A stretch of DNA of 38,140 nucleotides from Alphaproteobacteria bacterium (GCA_021325375.1 JAJPHG010000005.1:1-38140), one strand, 5' to 3'; positions 17,956-26,346 are shown, counted from the stretch's first letter. A program made the numbers and translations. The notes: generated by a model from the sequence alone, not told the origin.

Positions 17956-18936
17956 TTATGATGCCGCGGCGGAAACGAGCTTCGGCAGGCGCGCGATGAT
18001 GCTTTCCGCTTCCGCGACGATCTCTTGGATGATCTCGGCCGCCGATTTCACGTCGTGGATCGCGCCCGCACCCTGGCCCATCGCGAACGCGGAGCGCTCG
18101 CGGCTCAAGCCTTCGATCTGCCCGCCGATGCCGCCCATCACGCCCGCCTGATGCGAGAGCATCGCCTGCATCGGGAACGCCTGGATGTCCTGCGGGCGCT
18201 TCTCCCAATCGGCGGTCCATTCGTTCTTGAACACGCGCATCGGCTTTCCCGAATAGGAGCGCGTCACGATCGTGTCCTCGTCGTTCGCGTCGACGATCAC
18301 CTGCTTGTAGAGCGCGCCCGCATGCGCCTCGCGCGAGGCGATGAAACGCGTGCCCATCCACACGCCCTGCGCGCCGAGCGCGAGCGCCGCCACGAGCCCG
18401 CGTCCGTCGACGATCGAGCCCGCCGCGATCACGGGGATCTTCACCGCGTCCACGATCTGCGGGATGAGGGCGAGGCCCGCGACGCGTCCGGTGTGGCCGC
18501 CAGCTTCGGTGCCCTGGGCGACGACCGCGTCGAGGCCGCCTGCCTCGGCCGATCTGGCGTGTTTCACCGTGCCGTTGACGTTCATCACTTTGAGGCCGGC
18601 GTCGTGAAATTTCTTCACCAGATGCGGCGGAGGAACGCCGAGCCCCGAGATGAACGCCTTCGCGCCGCCCTCGATGATGAGATCGGCCGTGCGCTCCAGC
18701 GACTCCGGCACGGCCGCGAGCAGGTCGACGCCGAACGGCTTGTCGGTCAGGTCGCGCGTCTTCCTGATCTCGTCGGCGATCTCCTTGTGCGAGCGCCCCG
18801 CCATGCCGAGCGTGCCGAAGCCGCCCGCGTTCGATACCGCCGCGGCGAGCTCCGCATAGGACACGCCGCCCATGCCGGCGAGCAGGATCGGATGCTCGAT
18901 GCCGAGCATGTCACAGATGGGCGTGCGCAGGGACAT
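17956..18936 (-). CDS. nitronate monooxygenase-like flavoprotein
   Basis: This is an FMN-dependent TIM-barrel enzyme of the 2-nitropropane dioxygenase/nitronate monooxygenase family (also close to FabK), 326 residues. Seen are the N-terminal PILLAGMGGVSYAELAAAVSNAGGFG, the signature VVAQGTEAGGHTGRV with the catalytic His, and the FMN phosphate site PVIAAGSIVDGRGL with ALGAQGVWMGTRF. ATG 18936 is preceded by AAGGAATT. The open frame continues upstream only because it crosses a palindromic repeat. Substrate unknown. Confidence 0.9.
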   Translation of the reverse strand: MSLRTPICDMLGIEHPILLAGMGGVSYAELAAAVSNAGGFGTLGMAGRSHKEIADEIRKTRDLTDKPFGVDLLAAVPESLERTADLIIEGGAKAFISGLGVPPPHLVKKFHDAGLKVMNVNGTVKHARSAEAGGLDAVVAQGTEAGGHTGRVAGLALIPQIVDAVKIPVIAAGSIVDGRGLVAALALGAQGVWMGTRFIASREAHAGALYKQVIVDANDEDTIVTRSYSGKPMRVFKNEWTADWEKRPQDIQAFPMQAMLSHQAGVMGGIGGQIEGLSRERSAFAMGQGAGAIHDVKSAAEIIQEIVAEAESIIARLPKLVSAAAS

Positions 18937-18951
18937 GGCAATTCCTTTTTT

Positions 18952-19076
18952 ACCTCCCCCTTGTGGGGAGGTCGAAAAATGCGAAGCATTTTTCGGGTGG
19001 GGGAGCGGCGGCGGGCACCTTGCCCCCACCCGGAAAACTTCTTCGAAGTTTTCCGACCTCCCCACAAGGGGGAGGT
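18952..19076. repeat. palindromic intergenic element, copy 2
   Basis: Outer arms of 23 bases are perfect inverted copies (18952-18974 and 19054-19076, core cctcccccttgtggggagg). Inner arms cgggtggggg (18994-19003) and cccccacccg (19023-19032) also pair, and a cgaaaaatgc hairpin lies between. The arms are identical to those of the element at 29548-29645. It separates the Hsp70-like gene from the nitronate monooxygenase gene on the same strand. Confidence 0.88.
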
Positions 19077-20329
19077 CATTTATACCTCCGTCCCGCTTCC
19101 TGCGTCAGCCCCAACGCAACGGAAAGAAAATCCGATCCCGCAGCCACGCGCGCCGAAGGTGCCGCTGCGGCAATCGCCTCTCGCACCGCCGGCACGCGGC
19201 TCGAGCCGCCGGTGAAGAAGATCGTCGAGATTTGATCGCGCGTCAGACCCGCATCGGCGATGCAGCGCGCGGCAAGCGCGGTCAGCCGTTCGGTCCTGGC
19301 GCGGATCGCGGTGTCGAAGCCCGCGCGTGTCGCGGTCGCGGCGAGACCGGCCTCCAGGAATTGCAGCGCGATCTCCACCGCGCCGCCGTCGCTGAGCGCG
19401 ATCTTGGCATCCTCCACCGCGAACGCGATGCGATGGCCCAGCCGGTTCTTCAGCGTCTTGAGCAGGCGCGCGACCTTGTCCGGCGCGCGCGAATCCGCGA
19501 GCAGCTCGGCGACCTCGCGCGCGTTGCGGTAGGTGTAGGTGAAGTTGATCGTCGACCAGACGCTGAGCTCGTAATAGAGCGCCTTGGGCATCGGCAGGTT
19601 CTTGGCGATCAGCTCCGTCCCCATGCCCAGCATCGGCATCACCGCGTCGAGGCTGAGCAGGCTGTCGAAATCGGTGCCGCCGATGCGCGCGCCCGCATTG
19701 GCGAGGATGTCGTCCGCGCGGTCGGGCCGCGCGCGCCGCCCGGGGCCGATGCGGACGACGCTGAAATCCGACGTGCCGCCGCCGATGTCGGCGATCAGCA
19801 CGATCTCCTCCGCGCTCGCGGTTTCTTCGTAGTGATACGCCGCGGCGATGGGCTCGTAGACGAAGCTCACGTCGCGAAAGCCGCATGTGCGCGCGATGGC
19901 TTCGAGGACCGATTGCGCCTTGGCGTCAGCCGCGTCGTCGTCCTCGACGAAGCGCACGGGACGGCCGTGCACGACGGCGGTGATCTCGGCACCTGCGAAC
20001 GTCTCCGCCTTGGCCTTCAGGTGGCGGATGAAGATCTCCACCACCTCGGTCAGCGCCACCATGCGGGTGCCGAGCGCGGTCTTCTCGTCGATCAGGGGCG
20101 AGGCGAGGATCGATTTCAGCGCCCGCATCAGCCGCCCCTCGGTCTGGCCGATATAGGTGTCGATGGCTTGCTTGCCGAACAACACGCGCCCGCGCGTCTC
20201 GTAGTCGAAGAACACCGCGCTCGGAACCAACGTCGCGTCGCCCTCGACCGGCGCGAGCACGGCACCGTTCCCGGCCGCGATCCCGATCGCCGAATTCGAA
20301 GTCCCGAAATCCAAACCGCAGGCGGCCAT
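19076..20329 (-). CDS. short Hsp70-like protein (YegD type, ATPase domain only)
   Basis: This is an actin/Hsp70-fold ATPase of 417 residues. The phosphate-1 motif is GLDFGTSNSAIG at the N terminus, the middle has VYEPIAAAYHY, the phosphate-2 motif is ADIGGGTSDFSVV, and the adenosine motif is FFTGGSSRVPAVREAI. The C-terminal peptide-binding domain of DnaK is missing, as in E. coli YegD. ATG 20329 (MAACGLDFG) has GGGGA upstream and matches the family start. No DnaJ or GrpE is near. Its stop codon abuts the palindromic element. Confidence 0.9.
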   Translation of the reverse strand: MAACGLDFGTSNSAIGIAAGNGAVLAPVEGDATLVPSAVFFDYETRGRVLFGKQAIDTYIGQTEGRLMRALKSILASPLIDEKTALGTRMVALTEVVEIFIRHLKAKAETFAGAEITAVVHGRPVRFVEDDDAADAKAQSVLEAIARTCGFRDVSFVYEPIAAAYHYEETASAEEIVLIADIGGGTSDFSVVRIGPGRRARPDRADDILANAGARIGGTDFDSLLSLDAVMPMLGMGTELIAKNLPMPKALYYELSVWSTINFTYTYRNAREVAELLADSRAPDKVARLLKTLKNRLGHRIAFAVEDAKIALSDGGAVEIALQFLEAGLAATATRAGFDTAIRARTERLTALAARCIADAGLTRDQISTIFFTGGSSRVPAVREAIAAAAPSARVAAGSDFLSVALGLTQEAGRRYK

Positions 20330-20535
20330 GTCTGTCCCCGTCGTTCGTAGAGGGGATGTCATCTATTACGATAAAACCCATCTTGCCAGACTGTTTCTTC
20401 GGCCTTATGCTTGCGCCAGATACTGGGATGCCCGAAAAACGCGGGCGTCCCTTTTCGTTTGTGTACGGATGATCGGAAACAAAGATTGTCATGTCCCCAG
20501 ACTGAACAAGTCGCGGGCCATGACACGTGGTGTTT
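20330..20535. other. intergenic region with degenerate palindromes
   Basis: This gap between the Hsp70-like start and the LysR stop holds two weak structures. One is a hairpin with arms gggatgcccg and cgggcgtccc (20425-20451) followed by tttt on the plus strand. The other is a tgtcatg/catgaca pair (20487-20525) that resembles the outer arm of the element at 6525-6699. I see no gene. Confidence 0.5.
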
Positions 20536-21429
20536 CTAGAGAAACAAATCGCGTGCCATTCGGACTTCTGCTTCGATGAAGTTCGCCGTCTCGCGCACGC
20601 GGGCGAGGTCGCGCAGGTCGGCGTGGACCGTCAGCCAGAAGGTGCGCTTGACCGCGATCTCATGGCTCAGCACGGGCTGGAGCTGCGCATGGTTCTGGGC
20701 GATGAACGCCGGCAGCATGCACACGCCCGCGCCCGACACCGCGGCCTTCATCTGCGCGATCAGGTTGGAGCTGCGCAGGCGCGGCTGCGGCACCTCGGCC
20801 TGCGCGAACATGTTCGACAGCTCGCTCGAGAAGATCAGGTCCTCGATATAGCCGATGATGCGGTGGTGCTTGAGATCGGCGATGCGCGCGACGGACGGAT
20901 GCGTGTCGAAATAGGTCTTCGAGGCGTAGAGGCCGAGGCGATAGTCGGTGAGGCGGCGCGAGAACAGTCGCCCTTGCTCCGGCCGCGTGAGCCCGACCGC
21001 GATATCGGCCTCGCGCTTGGAGAGGCTGAACACCGCGCCCATCGCGACCAGCTCGACCTCGAGATCGGGATGGCGGTCGCACAAGGCGCCGAGCCGCGGG
21101 GCGAGGAAGTAGCTGCCGAACCCCTCCGGCGCGCCGATCCGCACGGCGCCCGAGATCTTCAGTTCGTCGTCGTGAAGTTCCGACAGGCTCGACAGCGCGA
21201 TGCTCTCCATCGCCTCCGCCGCCTGGACGAGCTTGCGGCCCTGTTCGGTCAGGGCGACGCCGGTCGAGCGCCGCTCCAGCAGCTTGACGCCCAAAACTTC
21301 TTCGAGCGCCGAAACCCGCCGGGAGACGGTCGCATGATCGGCGCGCAACTTTATTGCGGCTGCGCTCAGCTTCCCTGTGCGCCCGACCGCCAAAAGCACC
21401 TTCAGATCGTTCCAATCGGGCTCGGCCAT
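20536..21429 (-). CDS. LysR family transcriptional regulator
   Basis: This is a 297-residue regulator with an N-terminal winged helix-turn-helix (WNDLKVLLAVGRTGKLSAAA, ATVSRRVSALEEVLGVKLLERR). A linker helix and a periplasmic-binding-like effector domain follow (VRIGAPEGFGSYFLAPRLGAL, READIAVGL). It is divergent from the small ORF and phaC, so it is a candidate regulator of that PHA operon and of itself. A 7-base inverted repeat lies in the shared intergenic region. The effector is unknown. Confidence 0.93.
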   Translation of the reverse strand: MAEPDWNDLKVLLAVGRTGKLSAAAIKLRADHATVSRRVSALEEVLGVKLLERRSTGVALTEQGRKLVQAAEAMESIALSSLSELHDDELKISGAVRIGAPEGFGSYFLAPRLGALCDRHPDLEVELVAMGAVFSLSKREADIAVGLTRPEQGRLFSRRLTDYRLGLYASKTYFDTHPSVARIADLKHHRIIGYIEDLIFSSELSNMFAQAEVPQPRLRSSNLIAQMKAAVSGAGVCMLPAFIAQNHAQLQPVLSHEIAVKRTFWLTVHADLRDLARVRETANFIEAEVRMARDLFL

Positions 21430-21444
21430 AGCCTACCTAAAAAT

Positions 21445-21476
21445 GCACAACGGACTTGCTAATAATCTTGTTGTGC
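21445..21476. promoter_or_regulatory. inverted repeat between lysR and phaC, operator candidate
   Basis: The arms gcacaac (21445-21451) and gttgtgc (21470-21476) are perfect inverted copies around an AT-rich centre (cttgctaataatct). On the minus strand TTGCAA followed by 17 bases and GATTAT overlaps this region and could be the lysR promoter. LysR-type proteins usually bind dyads in such divergent gaps. Confidence 0.4.
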
Positions 21477-21519
21477 TCGGCGTTTTGCAAGTGCACCCAT
21501 GAAAGACGGAGCGCCCGCC

Positions 21520-21705
21520 ATGCTTGCCCAGGTTAGAGTGAACCTCGCCGACGACACCCAGGTCATGGCCGCGCGTCATCTGACGCTTGTCCGCACCAGC
21601 CTTTGGGATCAGGCTGAGCCGGCCGCCGCCGACTGGGCGGAGGCCAATCCGGAGAAGGCGATGGCCTATCTCATGGTCACCCAGAGCGAAGCGCTCCTTG
21701 GCTGA
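21520..21705 (+). CDS. small protein coupled to phaC
   Basis: I do not recognise this 61-residue protein (start MLAQVRVNLADDTQVMAARH). It has a strand-like N terminus and a helical C-terminal half, LWDQAEPAAADWAEANPEKA. I chose ATG 21520 because CGGAG lies 8 nt upstream; ATG at 21499 would add seven residues. Its stop lies 5 bases past the TTG start of phaC, an 8-base overlap that suggests translational coupling. The codon bias and Shine-Dalgarno favour a real gene over a shadow. Confidence 0.6.
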   Translation: MLAQVRVNLADDTQVMAARHLTLVRTSLWDQAEPAAADWAEANPEKAMAYLMVTQSEALLG

Positions 21706-23491
21706 GAAGCCGGAATATCTGCGCAACCCCGCGGGGTATGCGCTCGACGTCTCCCGCCAGCTCGGCGAGGTCGCGATCAAGGGCGGCCAGGCCTGGAGCA
21801 ACGCGATCCAGAAGATGTGGCGCGCGCCCACCGGCTTGCCTGTCGACCCCACCGATTTCGGCCACGCCTTCCTCGACTTCACCCAGGCCTGGGCGACCAA
21901 TCCGCAGCGCCTGCTCGAGTTGAACGCGCGCTGGGCGCAGGACTATTTCGGCCTGTGGAACATGTTCTTCCGCCGCGTCGCGGGCGAGGAGGTCGATCCC
22001 GTCGTCAGCCCGGCCGCGAACGACCGCAGGTTCCGCTCCGACGCGTGGAGCGACAAGCTCGCCTTCGATTTCCTCAAACAGGCCTATCTCACCGTCGGCC
22101 GTCAGCTTCAGGACCTCGTCGCAGCGACCCCCGACATGAACGAGGCCTCGCGCGCCAAGGTGGATTTCTTCGTCCGCCAATACGTGAACGCGGTCTCGCC
22201 GGCGAACTTCGCCTCGACCAATCCCGACGTGATCGCCAAGACGCTGGCGACCGGCGGGTTGAACCTGCTCACCGGCTTCTCGAACCTGCTCGACGATCTG
22301 GCACGCGGCGACGGGCTGGTGAAGCATCGCGCCCCCGCGGGCTTCGAGCTCGGCAAGAACATCGCCGCGACCCCGGGCTCGGTCGTGTTCCAGAACGCGC
22401 TGATGCAGCTCATCCAATACGATCCGTCCACGGATAAAGTCTGCAAGCGGCCGATCCTGTTCGTGCCGCCGGTCGTCAACAAGTTCTATCATTTCGACCT
22501 GTCGCCGAAGACGAGCTTCCTCAAATGGCTCGTCGACCAGGGCCATACCGTCTTCGTGATCTCGTGGGTCAACCCGGACGAGAGCCTGGCCGAGATGGGC
22601 ATCGAGCAGTACATGGCCGACGGCCCGCTCGCGGCGATCAACGCGATCCGCGACGCGACGGGCGAGGACAGCGTCAATATCGTCTCGTTCTGCATGGGCG
22701 GCACGCTGACGGCGGCGACGCTCGCCTGGCTGGCGGCGAAGGGCGAGGAGGATCGCGTCGCGTCGGCGACGATGATCGCCACGCTGCTCGACTTCACCGC
22801 GATGGGCGATTTCTCGGTCTTCGTCAGCGACGGCCATATCGCGGCGATGAGGAAATATCTGGAGAAGCGCGGCTTCGTCGACGCCGACGACCTCACGCGC
22901 CTGTTCAGCGTCGTGCGCGCCAACGACCAGATCTGGTCGCCGGCGGTCACGCATTACCTGATGGGCCAGGAGGCGGCGCCGTCCGATCTCCTCTATTGGT
23001 TCGCCGACGGCGCGCGCATCCCCGAACGCATGCTCAACGACGTGAACGAGAATTTCGTCCACGGCAACAAGCTGCGCGAGAAGGGCGGCGTGACCATCGC
23101 CGGCGTGTCGCTGGATCTGGCGAAGGTGACGACGCCGGTCACGCTGGTGTCGCTCAAGGACGACCACGTCGCGGAATGGCAGGGCACGTACAGGGGCGTG
23201 CATCTCTTCGGCGGCGAAGCGCGATTCATCCTCGGCGGCTCAGGCCACAACGCCGGCACGCTGAGCTCGCCGGTTGCGAACAGGCACGGCTATTGGACGA
23301 ACGCCAAGACGCCCCCGACTGCGGACGAATGGCTCGCCGGCGCGACCAAGCACGAAGGCTCCTGGTGGCCCGCGTGGGAGAAGTGGCTGCATACGCATTC
23401 CGGCGCGCAGATGAAGGCGCGCAAAGTCGGCAGCGGCAAGCTCAAGCCCATCGAGCCCGCACCGGGGAGCTACGTAAGGATGCGGAGCTAG
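21698..23491 (+). CDS. phaC: class I poly(3-hydroxyalkanoate) synthase
   Basis: PhaC polymerises hydroxyacyl-CoA into polyester storage granules. From TTG 21698 the protein has 597 residues, normal for class I. The catalytic triad is Cys332 in the lipase-like box VSFCMGGTL, Asp489 in LKDDHVAEW, and His517 in GGSGHNAG. The Asp-His spacing of 28 matches Ralstonia PhaC. The box has Ser where Gly is more common (GxCxGG). TTG is chosen because the frame upstream reads as low-complexity shadow of the overlapping small ORF. No phaA, phaB or phasin is adjacent. Confidence 0.94.
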   Translation: MAEKPEYLRNPAGYALDVSRQLGEVAIKGGQAWSNAIQKMWRAPTGLPVDPTDFGHAFLDFTQAWATNPQRLLELNARWAQDYFGLWNMFFRRVAGEEVDPVVSPAANDRRFRSDAWSDKLAFDFLKQAYLTVGRQLQDLVAATPDMNEASRAKVDFFVRQYVNAVSPANFASTNPDVIAKTLATGGLNLLTGFSNLLDDLARGDGLVKHRAPAGFELGKNIAATPGSVVFQNALMQLIQYDPSTDKVCKRPILFVPPVVNKFYHFDLSPKTSFLKWLVDQGHTVFVISWVNPDESLAEMGIEQYMADGPLAAINAIRDATGEDSVNIVSFCMGGTLTAATLAWLAAKGEEDRVASATMIATLLDFTAMGDFSVFVSDGHIAAMRKYLEKRGFVDADDLTRLFSVVRANDQIWSPAVTHYLMGQEAAPSDLLYWFADGARIPERMLNDVNENFVHGNKLREKGGVTIAGVSLDLAKVTTPVTLVSLKDDHVAEWQGTYRGVHLFGGEARFILGGSGHNAGTLSSPVANRHGYWTNAKTPPTADEWLAGATKHEGSWWPAWEKWLHTHSGAQMKARKVGSGKLKPIEPAPGSYVRMRS

Positions 23492-23495
23492 CTGC

Positions 23496-23604
23496 GCCGT
23501 CATCCTTCGAGGGCCGCTTCGCGGCCACCTCAGGATGACGATTTGCTTGCAGTAGGCGCGTCACCCTGAGGTGCGAGCGTAGCGAGCCTCGAAGGGCGAT
23601 GCGC
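23496..23604. repeat. palindromic intergenic element after phaC
   Basis: gtcatcct (23499-23506) and aggatgac (23532-23539) pair around a ggccgc-ttc-gcggcc hairpin. A second, related half (gtcaccctgaggtgcgagcg ... cctcgaagggcgatg) follows to about 23600. It sits between the converging phaC and SDR genes and could terminate both. Sequence differs from the cctccccc-type elements. Confidence 0.7.
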
Positions 23605-23619
23605 CGCCGCTCCACTGCC

Positions 23620-24396
23620 TCAAAACTTCGTATACCCGCCATCGATCACGAACGTCTCGCCGGTGTGATACGCCGACGCGTCGCTCGCCAGATACACCGC
23701 GATGCCGCCGAAGTCTTCCGGCTCGCCCCAGCGTCGCGCGGGGATGCGCGGCACCACTTTTTCGGCGAACACCGGATTGTCCTGCGCGCCTTTGGTCATG
23801 TCGGTCGCGATCCAGCCCGGCGCGATGGAGTTCACGCGCACGCCGTAGCGGGCGAGCTCGACCGCCAGCGCGCGGGCCATCGACATCACCGCGCCCTTGC
23901 TCGCGCCGTAGGCGGCGTTGCGCGCGGCACCTTCGATGCCGGCGGTCGACGCCACCACGACGAGCGAACCGGTCGCGTCGCCGGACTTCGCGCGGTCGAC
24001 CATGTGGCGCGCGGCCTCGCGGAAGGTCCAGAAGACGCCGTCCTCGTTCACGGCATGCACGCGGCGGAAAAGCTCCGTCGTCATCTCGGTGATCGGCGCG
24101 CCGCCGCCGATGCCGGCATTGGCGACGACGCAGTCGAGGCGGCCCATCTCGGCGAGCGCGGCCTTCATGCCAAGGGTCACCTGCTGCTCGCTCGACACGT
24201 CGACCTTGCGCACCGAGACGCGCTTGCCGTGCGCCGCGAGCGACTTCGCGGCAGTGGCGTTCTTGGCCTCGTTGGTACCCCAGACGACGACATCGGCGCC
24301 GGCCTGCGCCAAAGCGTCCGCCATGCCGAGCCCGATGCCGCCGTTGCCGCCGGTCACCAGCGCGACTTTTCCGCTCAAATCGAAGGGTTTGTACAT
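23620..24396 (-). CDS. SDR family oxidoreductase
   Basis: This classical short-chain dehydrogenase/reductase has 258 residues. The cofactor motif is TGGNGGIG at about 16-23, the structural NAG is in VVANAGIGG, the catalytic Ser is in VVVASTAGIEG, and the active site is YGASK. PGWIATDM follows, and the C terminus is the usual GETFVIDGGYTKF. It resembles gluconate or 3-oxoacyl reductases, but the substrate cannot be told. It converges on phaC; GGAGACGG precedes the start. Confidence 0.94.
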   Translation of the reverse strand: MYKPFDLSGKVALVTGGNGGIGLGMADALAQAGADVVVWGTNEAKNATAAKSLAAHGKRVSVRKVDVSSEQQVTLGMKAALAEMGRLDCVVANAGIGGGAPITEMTTELFRRVHAVNEDGVFWTFREAARHMVDRAKSGDATGSLVVVASTAGIEGAARNAAYGASKGAVMSMARALAVELARYGVRVNSIAPGWIATDMTKGAQDNPVFAEKVVPRIPARRWGEPEDFGGIAVYLASDASAYHTGETFVIDGGYTKF

Positions 24397-24504
24397 GTCC
24401 GTCTCCTATATCGATCCGCCATAGTAACCATGAATTCGCGCTTCTTCCCAACAACGCCGTGTCTGTGACATGCTCTTCCCCGGTGGGCGGTTAAGGTTCA
24501 AGGG

Positions 24505-25752
24505 ATGACATCCGAAATCGCGGTGATGAACCAGCGTGCCGTGGCGCTTGCGGCCGATTCCGCGGTGACGCTCATCGACGGCGGCACGGTGGTGGTGCGC
24601 AACGACCAGCGCAAGCTCTACAACCTGGTCGAGGGTCGCGCGGTGGGCGTGATGTTCTTCGGCGTCGCCGACATCATGGGCCACCCCTGGGAACACCTCA
24701 TCGAGCACTATCAGAAGAAGGTGCGGCCGAAGGAGTTCGCGCATCTGGGCGACTACGCGCAGAGCTTCACCGGCATGCTCGACAATCTGAAAGAGTTCTT
24801 CCCGCCCGACCGCCAGAAGGACGATTTCAAGCGGCTGCTCGCCTCGGTCTACCGCTACATCTTCCACCTCGCGCAGTATCTGCGCGAGACCGGCGAGGAC
24901 CAGACGATCAGCGACGGCCAGATCCTCGCCGAGGCGATCTCGCGCATCTGGCACGACTACCAGTTCCGCGACGATGGCGCGCCGCGCCCCGATCTCGCCT
25001 GCTTCCCGCAGGGCTTCGCCGACAAGGTGGCGCGCGAGCACGCGCTCATCATCGACGAGCTCATCGGCTACGGCTTCGCGCCCTTCGGCCTCGGCGCGAG
25101 CGCGGTGCAGCAGCTGAAAGAGATCGCCGTCTTCGCGGTGGTGAAGGACCTGTTCCTGGAGGACGTCACCGGCCTCGTCTTCGCGGGCTTCGGCACGGAC
25201 GACCGCTATCCCGTCTGCGTGACCTATCTGCTGTCGGCCATCGTGCTCGGTATCGTCAAGCGCGGCCGGGCGTCGGTGGACGTGATCGACACCGAGATCC
25301 GCTCCAAGATCCGCATGTTCGCCGACAGCGAGGTGACGCACGCCTTCATCCGCGGCATCGATTTCGGGCTGGAGCGGCGCGTCTACGGCACCATGCGGAT
25401 GATGCTCCACGCCGTGGTCGACGAAGTGGTCGAGGCGTTCCCGGACGCCGACGCCGCCCGCCGCGATCAGGTCCGCAAGCGCTTCAAGTCCGACCTGGTG
25501 CCGCAATATCTTGATGCATTCCGCGGCATGATCGGCGATTATCAGCAGCAGGCCTACATCAACCCGGTGCTTCGGGTGCTCGAGATCGCGGCGCGCCGCG
25601 AGCTCGCGGACACGGCGCGGGAGCTGGTCAGCCTGAACGTGTTCAAGAAGCGCATCATGGCGCAGAAGCAGACCGTGGGGGGCGCAATCGACGTGGCCGT
25701 GATCAGCCGCGAAAACGGCTTTCAATGGTTCACCAAGCAGGATGGAGCGTGA
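24505..25752 (+). CDS. uncharacterised protein with proteasome-like Ntn-hydrolase N terminus
   Basis: This 415-residue protein is not one I can name. It begins M-TSEIAVMNQRAVALAADSAVT. After removal of Met1, Thr is residue 1, Asp is 17 and Thr is 21, the same spacing as in HslV and proteasome beta subunits (Thr1, Asp17). Lys36 in QRKLYNL could stand for Lys33 with a three-residue insert. GVMFFGVADIMGHPWEHLIEHY parallels the beta-subunit strand and first helix near Gly47. VFAGFGTDDRYPV resembles a later Ntn-fold strand. The rest, including a long helical C-terminal region, is unassigned. No signal peptide. It is followed after 5 bases by another unknown gene. The fold assignment is inference from motifs. 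Confidence 0.7.
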   Translation: MTSEIAVMNQRAVALAADSAVTLIDGGTVVVRNDQRKLYNLVEGRAVGVMFFGVADIMGHPWEHLIEHYQKKVRPKEFAHLGDYAQSFTGMLDNLKEFFPPDRQKDDFKRLLASVYRYIFHLAQYLRETGEDQTISDGQILAEAISRIWHDYQFRDDGAPRPDLACFPQGFADKVAREHALIIDELIGYGFAPFGLGASAVQQLKEIAVFAVVKDLFLEDVTGLVFAGFGTDDRYPVCVTYLLSAIVLGIVKRGRASVDVIDTEIRSKIRMFADSEVTHAFIRGIDFGLERRVYGTMRMMLHAVVDEVVEAFPDADAARRDQVRKRFKSDLVPQYLDAFRGMIGDYQQQAYINPVLRVLEIAARRELADTARELVSLNVFKKRIMAQKQTVGGAIDVAVISRENGFQWFTKQDGA

Positions 25753-25757
25753 GGACC

Positions 25758-26207
25758 ATGTCCGATGCTTTCAATGTCGCCTCCGGCAAGTTCGCCTCCG
25801 AGGGCCCGCGCAGCGCGGCGTTCTCCGACGCCGCCGACCGGCTCGGCCGGGTCGCGAGCATCGTCAAGGACCAGCAGCTCGCCCGCACCCAGTCCGGTGT
25901 CCGCGCGCCGGAGAACGAAGCCTATGTTTCCAGCCCCGAGGAAGCCTGGACGCGCAAATACATGATCCAGTGCGTCGGCCCGGTCTGCACGGTCCGGCCG
26001 ACGGATGCGGGCGCGCTGCTTCTGCCCCGGTTCCAGCCGGTGCCGGAAACCCAGACGGCCGCTCCCCAGACGGTGGAGATCGCCCCTGCCGCCCAGCCGG
26101 CCAAGGCCCCGCGCGGCCGGGCCAAGGCCCAGGCCGAGCCCATCGGCGTGCTGATCGGCAAGCCCGTCCGCAAGAGGTCCTTGCTCGGACGCGTGTTCGG
26201 ACGGTAA
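25758..26207 (+). CDS. uncharacterised protein coupled to the Ntn-hydrolase-like gene
   Basis: This is an unknown 149-residue protein. The N-terminal half is polar and helical (MSDAFNVASGKFASEGPRSA). The centre has two cysteines in MIQCVGPVCTVRP, and the C-terminal third is rich in Ala, Pro and Lys and looks disordered, ending KRSLLGRVFGR. There is no signal peptide or membrane segment. ATG 25758 has GAGGA upstream and lies 5 bases after the previous stop, so the two genes form one transcription unit. It could be a partner, activator or substrate; nothing in the sequence decides this. Confidence 0.7.
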   Translation: MSDAFNVASGKFASEGPRSAAFSDAADRLGRVASIVKDQQLARTQSGVRAPENEAYVSSPEEAWTRKYMIQCVGPVCTVRPTDAGALLLPRFQPVPETQTAAPQTVEIAPAAQPAKAPRGRAKAQAEPIGVLIGKPVRKRSLLGRVFGR

Positions 26208-26217
26208 TTCATGACTG

Positions 26218-26319
26218 TCCTCCCCCGTTCTCACGGGGGAGGCGCCGAGCGACAGCGAGGCGGAGGGGGAAGTCCCCCTCCGGCGCTTGCGCCACCTCCC
26301 CCGTAACGACGGGGGAGGA
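26218..26319. repeat. triple-hairpin intergenic element
   Basis: Two hairpins with identical 10-base arms (cctcccccgt / acgggggagg) but different four-base loops lie near 26219-26242 and 26295-26318. A third hairpin, cggaggggga / tccccctccg, lies between. It separates the Ntn-like operon from the FKBP gene in the 139-base gap and belongs with the other GC-rich palindromes of the window. Confidence 0.8.
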
Positions 26320-26346
26320 TAGTGTAGTTGGTAAGGAGCACCTTCC

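Noticed and set aside
20366..20430. Possible C-terminal coding remnant (reading WRKHKAEETVWQDG on the minus strand)
   Set aside because: Too short and without recognisable homology to support a pseudogene call.
20425..20460. Hairpin plus T-run on the plus strand as terminator
   Set aside because: No plus-strand gene lies upstream that it could terminate; the stem has a mismatch.
21587..21697. N-terminal extension of PhaC to 21587
   Set aside because: The added residues are Arg/Pro-rich shadow of the overlapping small ORF and do not resemble PhaC N termini.
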